From: Cristatella mucedo
Taxonomy: Eukaryota; Bryozoa; Phylactolaemata; Cristatellidae
Assembly (NCBI GenBank): GCA_009760855.2
Contig: WPIO01000019.1
Span: 622,001-686,000 of the forward strand
Direction: 5' to 3'
Length of the DNA: 64,000 nt
Positions 12,901-25,650 of the stretch are shown piece after piece; the first letter of the stretch is position 1, and the number at the start of each line of letters is the position of its first letter. Under the pieces are notes generated by a model, which worked only from the letters and a program-made list of their open reading frames with translations, searched no databases and was not told the DNA's origin. The translations under genes were made by a program, and so were the position numbers.

Positions 12901-15900
12901 GGCACTAGCTACAGCAAAGGGAGAGGATAAGCTTGAGCGAGTACCTTCGACCATCACCTTAGTGGAGAACTAGAGACAAGCATTTGATTGTGGCCGACTT
13001 ACCCGTTCTTTCGACTTCGCTGGCAGCAAGAAGATGAAGCAAGTTAGTACCGCCATCAATGCGCAAGGAAGTAATAAGTTAAGCCTGAAATACAGCTGCC
13101 GCCGTTTAAGCGTCAGAGTAAAAGTGACGGTCGAGTAGTTTCCATCTAATTCAGGAACGAATTCTTCTCTGGAAAGAAGAACAAACTTTAAATGGACGGT
13201 TTAGTGGCACCTTTAAATGAAACAGTATATGGCCATGTTGCTTTAGTGCCACATTTAGTGCGTTTGCCTTTCGTGGCGAGTTGCTCGAGCAATAGGTCAA
13301 TAGAGCATGCCTTATATTCAACCGCATGGAATAAGTAAACATTAAACAGTTAGACGACTCGGGTCTTCTATTTCCGATGACACACACAGTCCATCATTCC
13401 TTCCTATGCGCATATGCTTAGCGATCAAAAATAGGTTTATGTTACACAATTAATAGCTATATTCGTGCTCTGAAGGTTTTTGTGTGCACATACTAATACT
13501 TTGGCTCATGACAAAATTCATAAGCAAATACAAAAGGCTGAGCTATTGATCGCTTGCTTCTGCTTTAGTAGTAAAACAAGTAGAAAACCCGAGGCAAGCT
13601 TTATCGGCAACAGAAAAAGAAAAATTTATACGACTCGCATCTCGTAGCAGTAATAATGTAACACAACATTTTTAGGAGAGCTAGAATTTAACCTTGAACA
13701 AGCGCACCCACGATTTGGTGACTGTGGCATCACGTAGCCATACTAGGCCTAGGTGCTACTCTAGAACGAGCAGACCAATATTTTATATTTAATAAAAAGC
13801 ACGATGAAAGTGAACAAGGTATATGAATAATTATACAGTTTTAGACTTACTGATATTGTGCAACCATTTTCAGGCTCTTCAGAGTGTACAAAAGCTTGAT
13901 AAAATACCTTAATATAGTAAAGTAAATGTTTTTTTTAAATTGTTTATTCTGTGCCTAAGACCGCATAGATTGTTATGATGGAGTACTTTTATTTTACTCT
14001 CGCTTCATTAACCTGTGAGCTTTAATTGAAAACTTTGTGATATACTAAATTTATAGGCTCAAGTAACGGAACAGCTAGCTCCCTATTTTGAGATAGGAGA
14101 CGTTGAATTAATAAAATACTGATTTTCCACTAGTCCGTCAAGAATTACTGGTTGGGGTCATCTAGAGGAGCGTCGCCACTTATTTACCCATACCACAGCC
14201 TCCTTCATTCAGGCAAATGTTTCTCTTACACTCACCGGCGCCATCCTCCGAACCGTCAGCCACTGGCCAGTATTAACAAAGGAAATCGCTAATTAATTCT
14301 CATACAGTGCCAAGCTTAGCTATAGGGCCGTCATGGCGCTGGGGTGACAGATATGCAATAGAGCGGCTTAGTTGGAATCACTCACTAGCTTGGCTGGGCC
14401 AGCCAAGGCTAGCAGCCAGCTACTTCACTAGCTAATTTGGGCCACCCAAGCATCTGCCAGCCTTGAATATTGGTCTGAAATGAAGTGAAATATAGTCAGG
14501 AAGCTCGGTTGGCTCCTCGTGCTTTGCCTAAGCGATTTTCTGTGGCACTGGTGCCACCGGAGGGTCACCTTACAGCTATTAAATGGAAAAACTCTTAAGC
14601 TTTTCCTGAGAATTCCAAATACCGATGGTTTACTATTTAACACTTTTTTTGCCAACAAGTGATCTCAAAGAATAAAAAACTAAGCACAGATGGATTTAAA
14701 AATAATAATAAAATCAAAATAATGACTATCCAAGGTAGCTGTGCAAATGTTGTGGTTGCCTGCAGACGCGACCACTTCTAGTTACAGTCTTGTGAGTCAC
14801 TGCCAATTAGGACGCAAGCCCTTGAATTGCTGTTTTAAGAACAGGCCTAGCTTGCTGAGATTGCTCTGTCTGCCTAGATGGGCTCTCACATCCAGGTTGG
14901 TCAGGCGAAGTTAAAATAGCAGTGCGATTAAATGAGTAGTGATCGACAGAGCTAGGATTCTATTCAGAGGGTTAAGGCACCTCTTTGACCACTTGTGAGT
15001 GAGCCCCAAGATTCTGACACTGGGATACAGTTGCTATTTCCACAATAAACGTCAAAAAAGCTTCGGTTTGGATTACAAATTATTCCGAATGGATTATTCC
15101 AATTAATGAATCCTGTTTTTGTGATAGGGCTTAAAATGGCGCTGGCCAGCCACCCTTTTCATTCGAAACGCAATAAAGCTGCAGTTTCCACAAAATTCTT
15201 CGTGCAGCAGTGGTTTCAATTTCGATTTCAAATTAAGGACAACAGTTTTTCTCGCTTACTCAGATGACTTCACGCGTTTGCACTTGAACGTAATCACACT
15301 GCCGCCTCCAGTGGCCCGGCCCAGATAACATGCCTTAATAATTGAACCTATAAACTGCTGCCATTTGTACAAAATCTTCACGTAAATGCGTCTTTTATTT
15401 CAAATGATAGAGAATAGCGTTCCAAAATTACCCAATGCATTTCATGCGTTTGTGCTGACGCGTTGTTATGCCACGGCCTCAGAAGGCTGGGTAGAAACGG
15501 CAGCATATACTGAAATAAAGCTGCAATTACTACAAAAATGCAACGCATTTTTAATATCAACTAATAAAAACAGCATGCCAGATTCACCCGCAAAAATATA
15601 GCCGTTTGCTCTTGGGCGTTGTCATGCTATGTCATGCTATGGCATGAAATGGAAGGCTTCAGTAGTAAAACTATGATACAGCTGCCATGTCAACACAAGC
15701 CAATGCACAACTGCGGTTGCGAATTTTGTAACTTTGTGTGGGAATTGTAGTAGACAATATTCCGGTTTACCCAAAAAGTATCACGCGATTGCATTCATGG
15801 ATTTTCACGCTATGGTCTCATATGACCCGGGCCAGCCAACCTCCTTACGTAATGGTAGCTGCGATACAGCGGCGATTTCCCCAGCAAGCGTCGGTCGAAC

Positions 15901-18900
15901 TGCGGTTTTGATTTCGAGTCATAGAAAAAGTGTTCCGGGTTTACCTTACAAATTGTACGCGCCTGCGCCTTGAATTTTTCATGGTATTGTGTCCAATGGC
16001 TTGAACCAACCAGTTTCTCTAGAATTTGAAATCATTATACAGCTGCCATTTTCACAATAAGCTTACAGCAACTACGCTTTTCATTCAATATTACAGAAAA
16101 CTGCGTTCTTGTTTCATGCACAAAGTTTGTGCAGTTAATTTTGCGTGAGAATTCTCACACAATGGCCAACAATGGTCTGGGCCTCCGTGCAATTTTATTA
16201 TCTGTATTTTATTTTGGATCAATTTTATTTTTTCAATCTTTTCTTTGCCTTTTATTAGTTTTTTTTCATCTCAATTTTATTATCTCTACTAAATTTAAAG
16301 CCATTGCGCATGTGTGTGTGTTCTTCAAAAATACGTGTCACGAAACTTCGGTTTTGATTTCACATTAAACAAACGAGAATATCGAGTTTACCTACTAAAT
16401 TTCATGCAATAGCCCCGTCCTTGCAATGTCCCACCCAGTTAAGCCTTCCCGTCTGGGACACCTTCATCTTGCTTATCGAAATGCTGATTGGTATAAAAAT
16501 TGGGGTCTCGAATATGCCTTTGAGGTTTTGTGGTGCTGTGACCAAATGCGTCATTATTCTATGTTACCTAAGGCTTTGCTAATTAATACTTATGTAGTCA
16601 TCCACCAGCCTTCTGCCATTAAAGATGTAGCTCACGATCTGTACAGGAGCTAGACGCAAAGTCGTACGGACTTTTGTCAGAGTCTGCACCGGCTACAGGT
16701 TACTCGAGTAGCTTGTTTGATTCGCTTGCCGTGTTTTGAGCGCTAGCATGGCTAGCATTACGTCTCCCATGCAACGTAGTGAGTTCCGCGAAGTCACACG
16801 AGCTCTGTGCTGTGCGAAAGACAAACTATGCCTGATGCTGCAACCGTTGTTCCCAAGCAGTCTCAGTGTGGCTACAAATATCTGCTGGTACAATACCAGT
16901 TTTCCCACCTCTTTCAGGAAATTGCAGTTTTTTGGAGAAACGTTCGTATTTAACAAAGTGCACTGAGATATGCATCAGTGGATTTGATGGAACATATGAC
17001 TCAGGAGCTTGGGAGCACTGGGCGTAGGACCCACGAAGGCTCAGGCTACCTAAGCAGCTGCTGATTCTCGAGCGGAGGAGGGGCAGACACTGGCTCTCGG
17101 TCGATGATTTGGCAGACCGGCTCAAGGCCATATTGGCGGCATAAGCAGTGACATCCATCTACCACAAAAACTGCCAGCTCTAAGATAAGTTCGGGACAAA
17201 CAATGGCTCAACAGTTAAAAAAGCATGTGCAGCATATAAGGGCTGTTAGAGGAGTACATGGGAGGAGGGATAACGTTGGAACCTTAGACGCCGACAGTCG
17301 TGCGGAGTGCATAGACTGGGCTTGGCCGAAGTGGTTTCTTACAATTAAGTGCTTGGTATTGGAGCCAGAAGACGTGCTAAGGACTGTCGCAGTTGTTGGC
17401 TCAGCAGTGCGATCTAGGACGGTCTCTTCATAGGATCAGCACGATAAGTGAGTAAAAGCTATGCACGCCAATTTGCTCTTGTTTGAATCAATCGGGAATG
17501 GCAAATGTAAATTCGACCGATGAGGCATCGAGAGGCACTCTCAAAGGAATTGTTCAGATTCTTCTCACCGAGTGGATGCAAAAAGCGACAAAACTTGAGG
17601 AGCGGGAGCAGCAAAGGGACTCGAAGGAGCGACAAGATCGGAAGGGGTGGAGACAAAGGAGCGACAGGACCCCAAGCAAGGTGGCAGGTCATGGTAAGGA
17701 AAATATCTAACACCGCCAAATGCTATAGGCCAACTAAGTCGTCTAACCCAAAAACCAAGAGGATTCCTGGATTAGCACTTGTAAATATGAACAAGCAGGA
17801 CGACGCAGAGGCGTACTTGCTGACCTTCGGGTGTCTCATACGAGCTACGGAATTTCAGAGGAGCACTGGCTCCATACACTGGCCCTTTAACTATCTGGCA
17901 AAGTTCAGCAGGCTTATCCCTCACTACCGGACGATGACTGTGAGACCTAGGCTGTAAACAGGCGATATTAAAAGGCCTAAAATTTCACCAGAAGCCTTTC
18001 GGAGAAAATTTTGAAAATCAGGAAAGGGCATGAACGAATCCTACTATGAGCTCTCTGCTCACAGATTATTGTGATGGATGATACCAGGACTGCAGCACGG
18101 TTGACGATGTATGAGGCGCCGTCTTGGAACAGTTGATTTCAACAATACCGACCGTGGTAACAACTTGGGTGCGGAAAACGGCGGGTCAAATCGAGTACGA
18201 AGGTTTTGCACCTTGCCGACGGCTATGTGGAAGCTCAGGGACTTCAAGAGGTAGGTTTCTCGAACAAAAAAGCTGGAGACCAGAACGGCGGCAATGTCAC
18301 AAGGATTACTTTAGCTAGGGCGAGTACCACATACCATGTCGCAGAATCTCAGCCAGAGAGAAAGATATCTGAGGCTTCGTGCTTTAACTGTGGTAAGCCG
18401 GCATTTTCGTGCCTTAGCAGAGCATACTTTTGAGGTAAAAGGCGTTCTGCCAGGAGCGATGAGACATGGGATAGTTAAAAGTCAATTCAGGCATCGTATC
18501 GTGCTCGGCACGGGCTGCACGGAGACAATGGTTCGGAGTTGCTTGGTATTACCAGGGAACAGGATCAGGGACACTACGAATGTCTCCAATTGTGCCCATG
18601 GATAAACCTCAGCGTACTTCTTAGCAAGGATATGCATGGAGGTGTGTGGAGTAACAATCCAGACGGTGGCAGCAGTGGTGTGGAACCTAGTTTAGAACGT
18701 ACTGCTGGGTATGGTATACCACAGTCCTAAATTGTGCTGGGTATGACGCTTCAGATTGCCTAAGACTGGGAAGAGATAAATGAGAGCTATTTAATAACAA
18801 CCAGAACAGGCCAAGGAGGCAGCCCTGCTTGAGCAACTGGAGACGGCCCAGCAACCGTAGTCCAGAGGTGGGCCAACACCAGTAGAAGAAGTCTTGGCCC

Positions 18901-21900
18901 CCGAGCTGCCACTAGGGGACCAACTCGAGGAAAATCTCTTCCAAAGTACGTACGAATGTAGGAGACTGACTTGCTGGAAGAGAAGGGAAAGCGAAAGGAT
19001 TTAGCAGATGGAGCTCGAAGGTGACAATAAGGCAAGCCTGTGAGGGCACAGACTGGAGCAATTAATGAAGCTCTAGGATCAGGATCAAACATTAGAGCGA
19101 GTGCTGAGGCTGATCAGAAATAGCTCGGAATCTAATAAGCAAGGATGTTTGATTTATGTGGGCATAGTTTAAAGGAGATGGACAACACGGAGTGCCGGTC
19201 AGGAACCCATTTAAACAGCCGATTCTGCCTGATGCCTATATGAGCAAATCGATGGGACCACTCGCTTCCACTGACGGGACACGGAGAAAAAAATGCAGAG
19301 ATAATTCTGAAGGTTTCTGGCAGTCCGTACGTCGGGACGTCGAACGATGTTGCAGGAGCTGCCTGCCTTGCCTAAGGTGTGACACGGGTTTTCCAAAATT
19401 AGCCCCGTAAATTCCATTATCGATAATCAATGTGCCTCTTAGGAGCATCGAAATGGACCTCACTGGCCTGATAGCCAGGAGCCAATCGCGAAATGAGTAT
19501 GTCCTGGTGGTCTGGGATTAGGTGATTCGGTATCCTCAAGCCGTACCGCTCCGACGGATTGAAGCTGGTAGTATGGCCGAGGAGCCCACGGAATTATTCT
19601 CTCGGGTACTGGTACCCCACGAGATCCTAATGGATCGAGGATCGAACTACACCAGGTAGTTTCGGAATGAGCTATAGGGACTGCTACACACTGAAGCACT
19701 CAGGACCAGTCACTACCCCCCCAGATAGATGGCACGTTTGAAATATCTAACCAGATGTTAAAGTCATGCTGCGAAAGACCAAGGACCAAGAAGGAGGTGA
19801 TTGGAAAGAATTACTCCCGTACGTCCGGTTTGCCTATGGGGAAGTCCAGCGGACATCGTCAGGATTCTCGCCGTTCGAGCTGCTGTACGGCCGAGATACA
19901 GGGGCCATCAGATGTCCTAAAGAAGGCGTGAGAACGGCACAGGTCTGCTGGCCAGAATGTCATCTCCCATGACTTAGCCATTCGATAGGAGATGGAAAGT
20001 ATGACCGAAATAGTAAGGGATAATCTTGAAGACACAATGAGGTAGCAGAAGACCTGGTACAATCGGAACGCCAGGAGCCCGAAATTAAAGCCCAGGGACT
20101 GTCACCTGGTTCTCCTACCGACCAGCTTAGATAAACTATACGTTCAATGGTTGGGGCCATATGAGGTTACTGAGAGAATCGGGTAAGTCAACTATTTGGT
20201 GGACATGTACGACGCCCCGAAGCGCCGGCGGGTGTTCCACATTAACATGCTACGGGCGATCCATCAAGAGCCAAGCTCGGCGAACTGAACAAAGGAACTA
20301 CCAGCCTGGCCAGGAAGCGAGGGCCACGAGCCAGGAGAAGTAGATAACTCGGAGCCCAAAATGAGAGACCAGCCGATGCCCGAGCAGGTCAAGGAACTTA
20401 GTGCACTCCTGCACACCTATGACGTCGTGTTATGTAAACAGCCATCGAGCGAGAGCTAGGTCGAGCGAAGCATCGATGTCAGGGACGATCCACCCATAAG
20501 GTCGCTATGGTACGGAATCCCCCATACGTTTCGGGAACAGGCACAGCAGGAGATAAAAAAGATGCTTGTGGAGGAGGATCATTGAGCTGTCGAGCAGTGT
20601 TTGGTGTTCCCCCGAAATGGTAGCACCAAAAGAAGGATATCCTACGCATCTGCATCGACTACCACAATGTGAATGCACTCTCCACGAGTGGATGCCTATT
20701 CGATGCCATGCTTAGAATACCCAATCGACTGCTTGAGAGAGGCCCAATTAATTACTGCCGTAAACCTCACAAACAAATACTGGCAAGTTCTGATGGCTAA
20801 GGATAGCCAGCACATTGCAGCCTTCACTGTGGGAGCCGGCTTGTATCGGTTCTGATAATGCCCTTTGGTCTTCAAGGAGCACTGGCCACATTATCAATGC
20901 AAAAGAATAAAGTCATAAAAGTAAAAGTATAAAGTATAAAAAATAAAGTATAAAAGCATAAAAGTATAAAGTCATATAAAGTAAGTTCCAGGACAGGAGG
21001 ACCTCGCTGGCTCATATTTGGATGACCCGGTTATAAATAGTGAAACTTGGAAAGAAAACTTGGAGCAACCACAAGCAGTACTAGTAAAACTGTCTCGAGC
21101 AGCCTCGTGGCCAATCCCAGTGAATGTCAACTGGCTACGCTTCATTGCTATCAACTCGGTGGAAAGCGGATTCGTACAGCCGAGCCAAAACAAGGTACAA
21201 GCCGCCAGGAGTTCCCGAGGCATATAACAAAAACCCACTTCCGAGCCTTGTTAGGACTCACCGGGTACTACAAGCGATTCATACCCGAGTATACCGCTTC
21301 AGCCTCAGCACTCAATAATCGAACCCGGAAAGTGGCCCCAAAGAAGGTGTGCCGGACAAACACCCGAGAACGAGCATTCCACGCCCTGGAGGACGGGCTC
21401 TGTTCAGCACCCATCCTGCGGAACACGGACTTCTCCAGATAGTTCCTGCTCCAGACGGATGCATCCGAAAGACGGATTGCAGCTGTCTTGAGCCCGCAAG
21501 ACGACAATAGGGATGCTATAGTAAACAGTTGCTACCCTGGGAAATGCCTGGCAATAAGTCAAGGCTTGCAAGTCTTAAGAGTGCACCTACTAGGACGTTC
21601 GTTTATCGTGGAAACGGACCAGAGGTCGCTGACCTAGATAGATACCCGGATTGTCAGCTGGAGTACGTCCCTTCAACTGTTTTGGTATCTCGTTTGACAC
21701 AAGGCCTGGAAGCTCGACCGAAACACAGGCAGTTTGTCGAAAGCATAGTCAGCCACCTGTCAAGGGTCAAAGCTTCGGCTGGGCATTGGAGGCCGGAGCC
21801 AGCTAACGGCGAAAGACTGGTGGTCTGTTGCCCGACGAGGAGAGGACTGTGAGAGAGCATATGACTCAAGAGCTTGCCACACTGGGCAGAGGCCCTACGA

Positions 21901-24900
21901 AGGCTCAGACTTCTAAATCAGCCATAGGCTCACGAGCAGTCAAGCGGACAAAGGCTCTCCTCGGATGACTCAGCAGTCCGTCCCAAATCCATGCAATGGT
22001 GGCATTTGTGGGAACATCCACCTACCGCAAACAGCCGCTAGCTGTCGGGCTGATTAGGAGCAAACACCGGCTCGACAGAACAACAAACAATACCTGAGTG
22101 AATTGTTAGGGCTTCCGGAGGAGTACAGAGAAGGGAGAGGGCTAGATCCCTCAACTCCGGTAGCTGTCTAGAGTGCCTAAGCTGGGCTTGGCCAGCGTAG
22201 TGTCTTGCAAGAAGTCCTTGGTGTTGGAGCCTGGAGATTTGGCGCTCGGTCGCCCTCCCTACCAAGTGAGATGATAGGTCGTGCTGGGGGGGGGGGGCCT
22301 GTTAAACTGGGGCACTGCTATCTTCAAAAATTAAGCCCACGTAAGATCTCGTATTTTGAACGGCTCAGTAAGTCAGCACGTCTATTTTTTGTCTATTTTA
22401 CTTGATACTTTCTGTAAGTCAACTTAGTGCTCCTTCTTGCCACGATTCCGGTCCTGAGATGCTACTGCGTGCTAGCTCGCTAGCTTGCCTATAGCTGTGG
22501 ATGGTAGCGGCGGCGCGTCAATGCAATCCGAACATTCTCAATCGATTTTTACTGAGGAGACGTATTGCATTAAAATCATCTATCCTGCCGAGGTGACCTG
22601 AGCGCCCGGCGATATGTCTGAAGGAAAAGCTCATAGCAAAAACAGTGGAACGCTGCTAATTAATCAGAGTCGAGAGCTCGACGAAAAGAATGGCGGGAGG
22701 AAATGTGTTCTGGATGGCGCCCCAACCACAGTCTGGCCGAGGGCGCTGGCTCGAGCCCCGGGGCGCATGTGAAGCGCCTGAACCGAGATTCTCTTGAATA
22801 GAAGTCCTGAATACGAGTTATGTTAGGGTGCTATGCAAATGAATAATATTCTTACTTAACTTGCCCGAAAATTGACTATCTCACTCAGTTCTGACTATTA
22901 CGACTTGGTTAAGACAGTCGACACACCGAAGGCAGAAGGAAAACAACTTACGTGATAGCGGCCGTTGACACCAAAGCAAACTCAGTGTTTTCGTGGTAAT
23001 TGTCAAGCTTAACCGCAGATGTTTTCGTGTTTAGATGCAGCAAATAAGAAGGATAATTGAAGCTCTCGTAGCGCAAGTCGCACGTCTGACTGTCGAAGGG
23101 ATAGTAAGTTAGGTCAAAGTCGCATCTGAAAGGACGGAATAGTTCCTCCTACCCAGGGATGGCAGCACGGCTTTCACTGACAACATGAATATTCACCACA
23201 TTCAGTGCATGACGCAAGAAAAAATGCAGGCATCCCTAATCAATTTGATATATTCTCGTAACAGTGCTGATGCAATGCACTCGCGGTATCGTGAGCTAAA
23301 ATCGAGCGTTAACTTACCTTACGCAGATGCTTCCCTCGAGCGTCCAGGTCACATTTCCTGTCGGTGATACAGATATTCCGTAGTAGTCAGCGAAGTAGGC
23401 TTCGTTAAACACGTCACCGCAGCTGAAAAGAACAAGAGACGCCGGACGTAGTAGGTTGTCCGGTACCGAAGGTTGAACCCTTTCTGTCACTCGTCACGTT
23501 TGGCATCAGCTCGTATGATAATATCACAATGGTACTGCCGGATAGAGGTATTTTAGCCAATTGAAGCTCTAGAGCTGAGATTCAGCTCGAAGGTAGGGCT
23601 CGCAACACCAGTGTACCGAGAATGCTCATTAAATTGTTTTGCTTGAAAGAGGTCAAGTACGCGATAGAATGTACTCTATACTCAGAACACCGTTGAACCT
23701 ATTTTCAGACAAATTTTCGAGAACAATTGGTGCATTCCTTGAAGGATCATATCAGCTCATATAGTACAATCGCCGAGACGCAGCCAGATAGGATTTTAAC
23801 CAACCGAAGCTCTTGAGGTGAGATTCCAGGAAGGTTTGGGCTTGCAAAAAAATGGTAAGCTGAGAATCCTAGTTAGTTTGTAGGAACTTGAAAAGATGCA
23901 GCATTTTCATAATGGGATATGCTGTCGGCTCAGCCTATCTTTGAACCTATTTTCGTTGCCATATTGGTGAACCGTTGGTACTTTCTACAAGGATCAGCCA
24001 ATTTGGCCTTTGCTGCTGTGTTCGACAGCCAGCCTTTCACAAAGATATCAGCAAAACGAATAGCTTACAGTGTAGACAGATCGTTGACATGTCATTCTTA
24101 TGGAGAATGCCTTGAGTACGATGAAAAGACAGGGAAGCAGCACGTTTAATTGAAATTATGCTTGAGAGGTCAATAATCGCTACTCAGTAAGAAAAGCTCT
24201 ATTTCTATAAAAAATTAGAGACTGCCCTAAGTAGAGTACAATCGTAAGTACATGAGTACATTATAGTCGATGCTAACTTCACAGACATTATTTTATAACG
24301 TTTTAGCGTCGTGATCAAAAGTGCTTACCTTCCGTTTACGTGGCAGCTAATGAGATGCCAAATTCGACTGGCGAGCACAATAGAAGCTTAGAAATCGCCT
24401 CTTGGGCTAGTTTAATAACGTTGGAATGATTCAGGACTCCCAACGAAGCAGCATGTCAAAAGTATTAGCTGCAACTAAGCTCACCAGTTTTTTCTGCACC
24501 CGTGCATCGTCCACAGCATTCGTCTAGTCTGGCCCTCCCTCTAATGCGGTTTAATCCTTCGTGTTTCAAGCGTGAATCTGAGCCGCTAGCGTAGGCTTTC
24601 TAGTACCTTGCCAGCGTTGTGGCTCTTTAATGAAGCATTGTCCTGAGCAGACACTTATGCTCCGGTTTCTTTAGATGCAACCGCGGCCAAAGCAGACATA
24701 GCTGCTTTGCTTTTCTTTGGTGCAGAAGCGCAATTGCATGGATAATTTTTATTATTGATTTATTGTTATTAAAGATGACTTGTAGGTCTCAGCAGAGGAG
24801 CCTTCTTTATATGCTGTACTCTAGCCAACTATAATACTCGAGGTCTTGGTTCGAAGCAAGCCTATCACGAACGAGCTGACCCTAACAGCACACTAATGGA

Positions 24901-25449
24901 GTGTCATTCAGAAACTGGAAGCTCCACTCTTAAAATTGGCTCAGCTAGAGTATCCTAACATAGCTCGTTGGCGGAATCTATTTATCCAGTTCCATAATGA
25001 TTTTAGATATTGTAAAGCTATACTAGTTTATTGGAATGATGAGCAAAATCGTGGGTCTACTTAAGTAAGGGCACAACGGAAGTGCTTGCCGATTCACTGC
25101 GACACCGCTTCTGTCTAAATTTCACTAACTCTTTCCAAGGAAGTCTTCGTGCCAGAGAATAAACGCTTGCATATGCTGTACATGCACCGGCTTGATCTTT
25201 ATAGCGACCGACGAAAGCGCCTATCCCATGACATCTCTGGGAACTGAACAGCAACCAAATCCTCAAGCGTTGAAATGAGATCGAAGCTCTACATCTTTCT
25301 TTAAGATCGTTTCAAATTCTCTCATTCGGGCTTACATGACTTTCTTGGTGGAACCCAGCTTGCACTTTTCATTTCTCTCACTCTTATTGGTTAGGTATGG
25401 TCTAACTGATCGATGGATATGCTTTCTTTGAAACCTACGTCATGCATAT

Positions 25450-25526
<77 letters not shown>

Positions 25527-25544
25527 GAGAGTAGAGGAGATAGA

Positions 25545-25584
<40 letters not shown>

Positions 25585-25589
25585 TACAT

Positions 25590-25650
<61 letters not shown>

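Larger units (their letters stand above)
16983..22305 (+). mobile_element. Ty3/gypsy LTR retrotransposon, Gmr1-type order, decayed (copy A)
   Basis: Related LTR-like sequences flank an internal region that reads, on the plus strand, gag, zinc knuckle, protease, integrase, RT and RNase H. The pieces sit in several frames with stops, so it is dead. Integrase (with its C-terminal GPY/F region) lies before the RT, the reverse of ordinary Ty3/gypsy order and as known for Gmr1-like elements. It sits in intron 6 of gene A, antisense to the gene. The same insertion occurs in gene B intron 6, so it predates the duplication. Confidence 0.82.

Noticed and set aside
15040-16430. CRISPR-like array
   Set aside because: The genome is eukaryotic and the units are ~170 bp, diverged, with no constant short repeat and unique spacers.
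17459-17719. Minus-strand frame of 86 codons
   Set aside because: Shadow of the gag remnant on the plus strand.
22286-22297. Run of G as a special structure
   Set aside because: A single homopolymer in the 3' LTR, likely slippage and too short to interpret.
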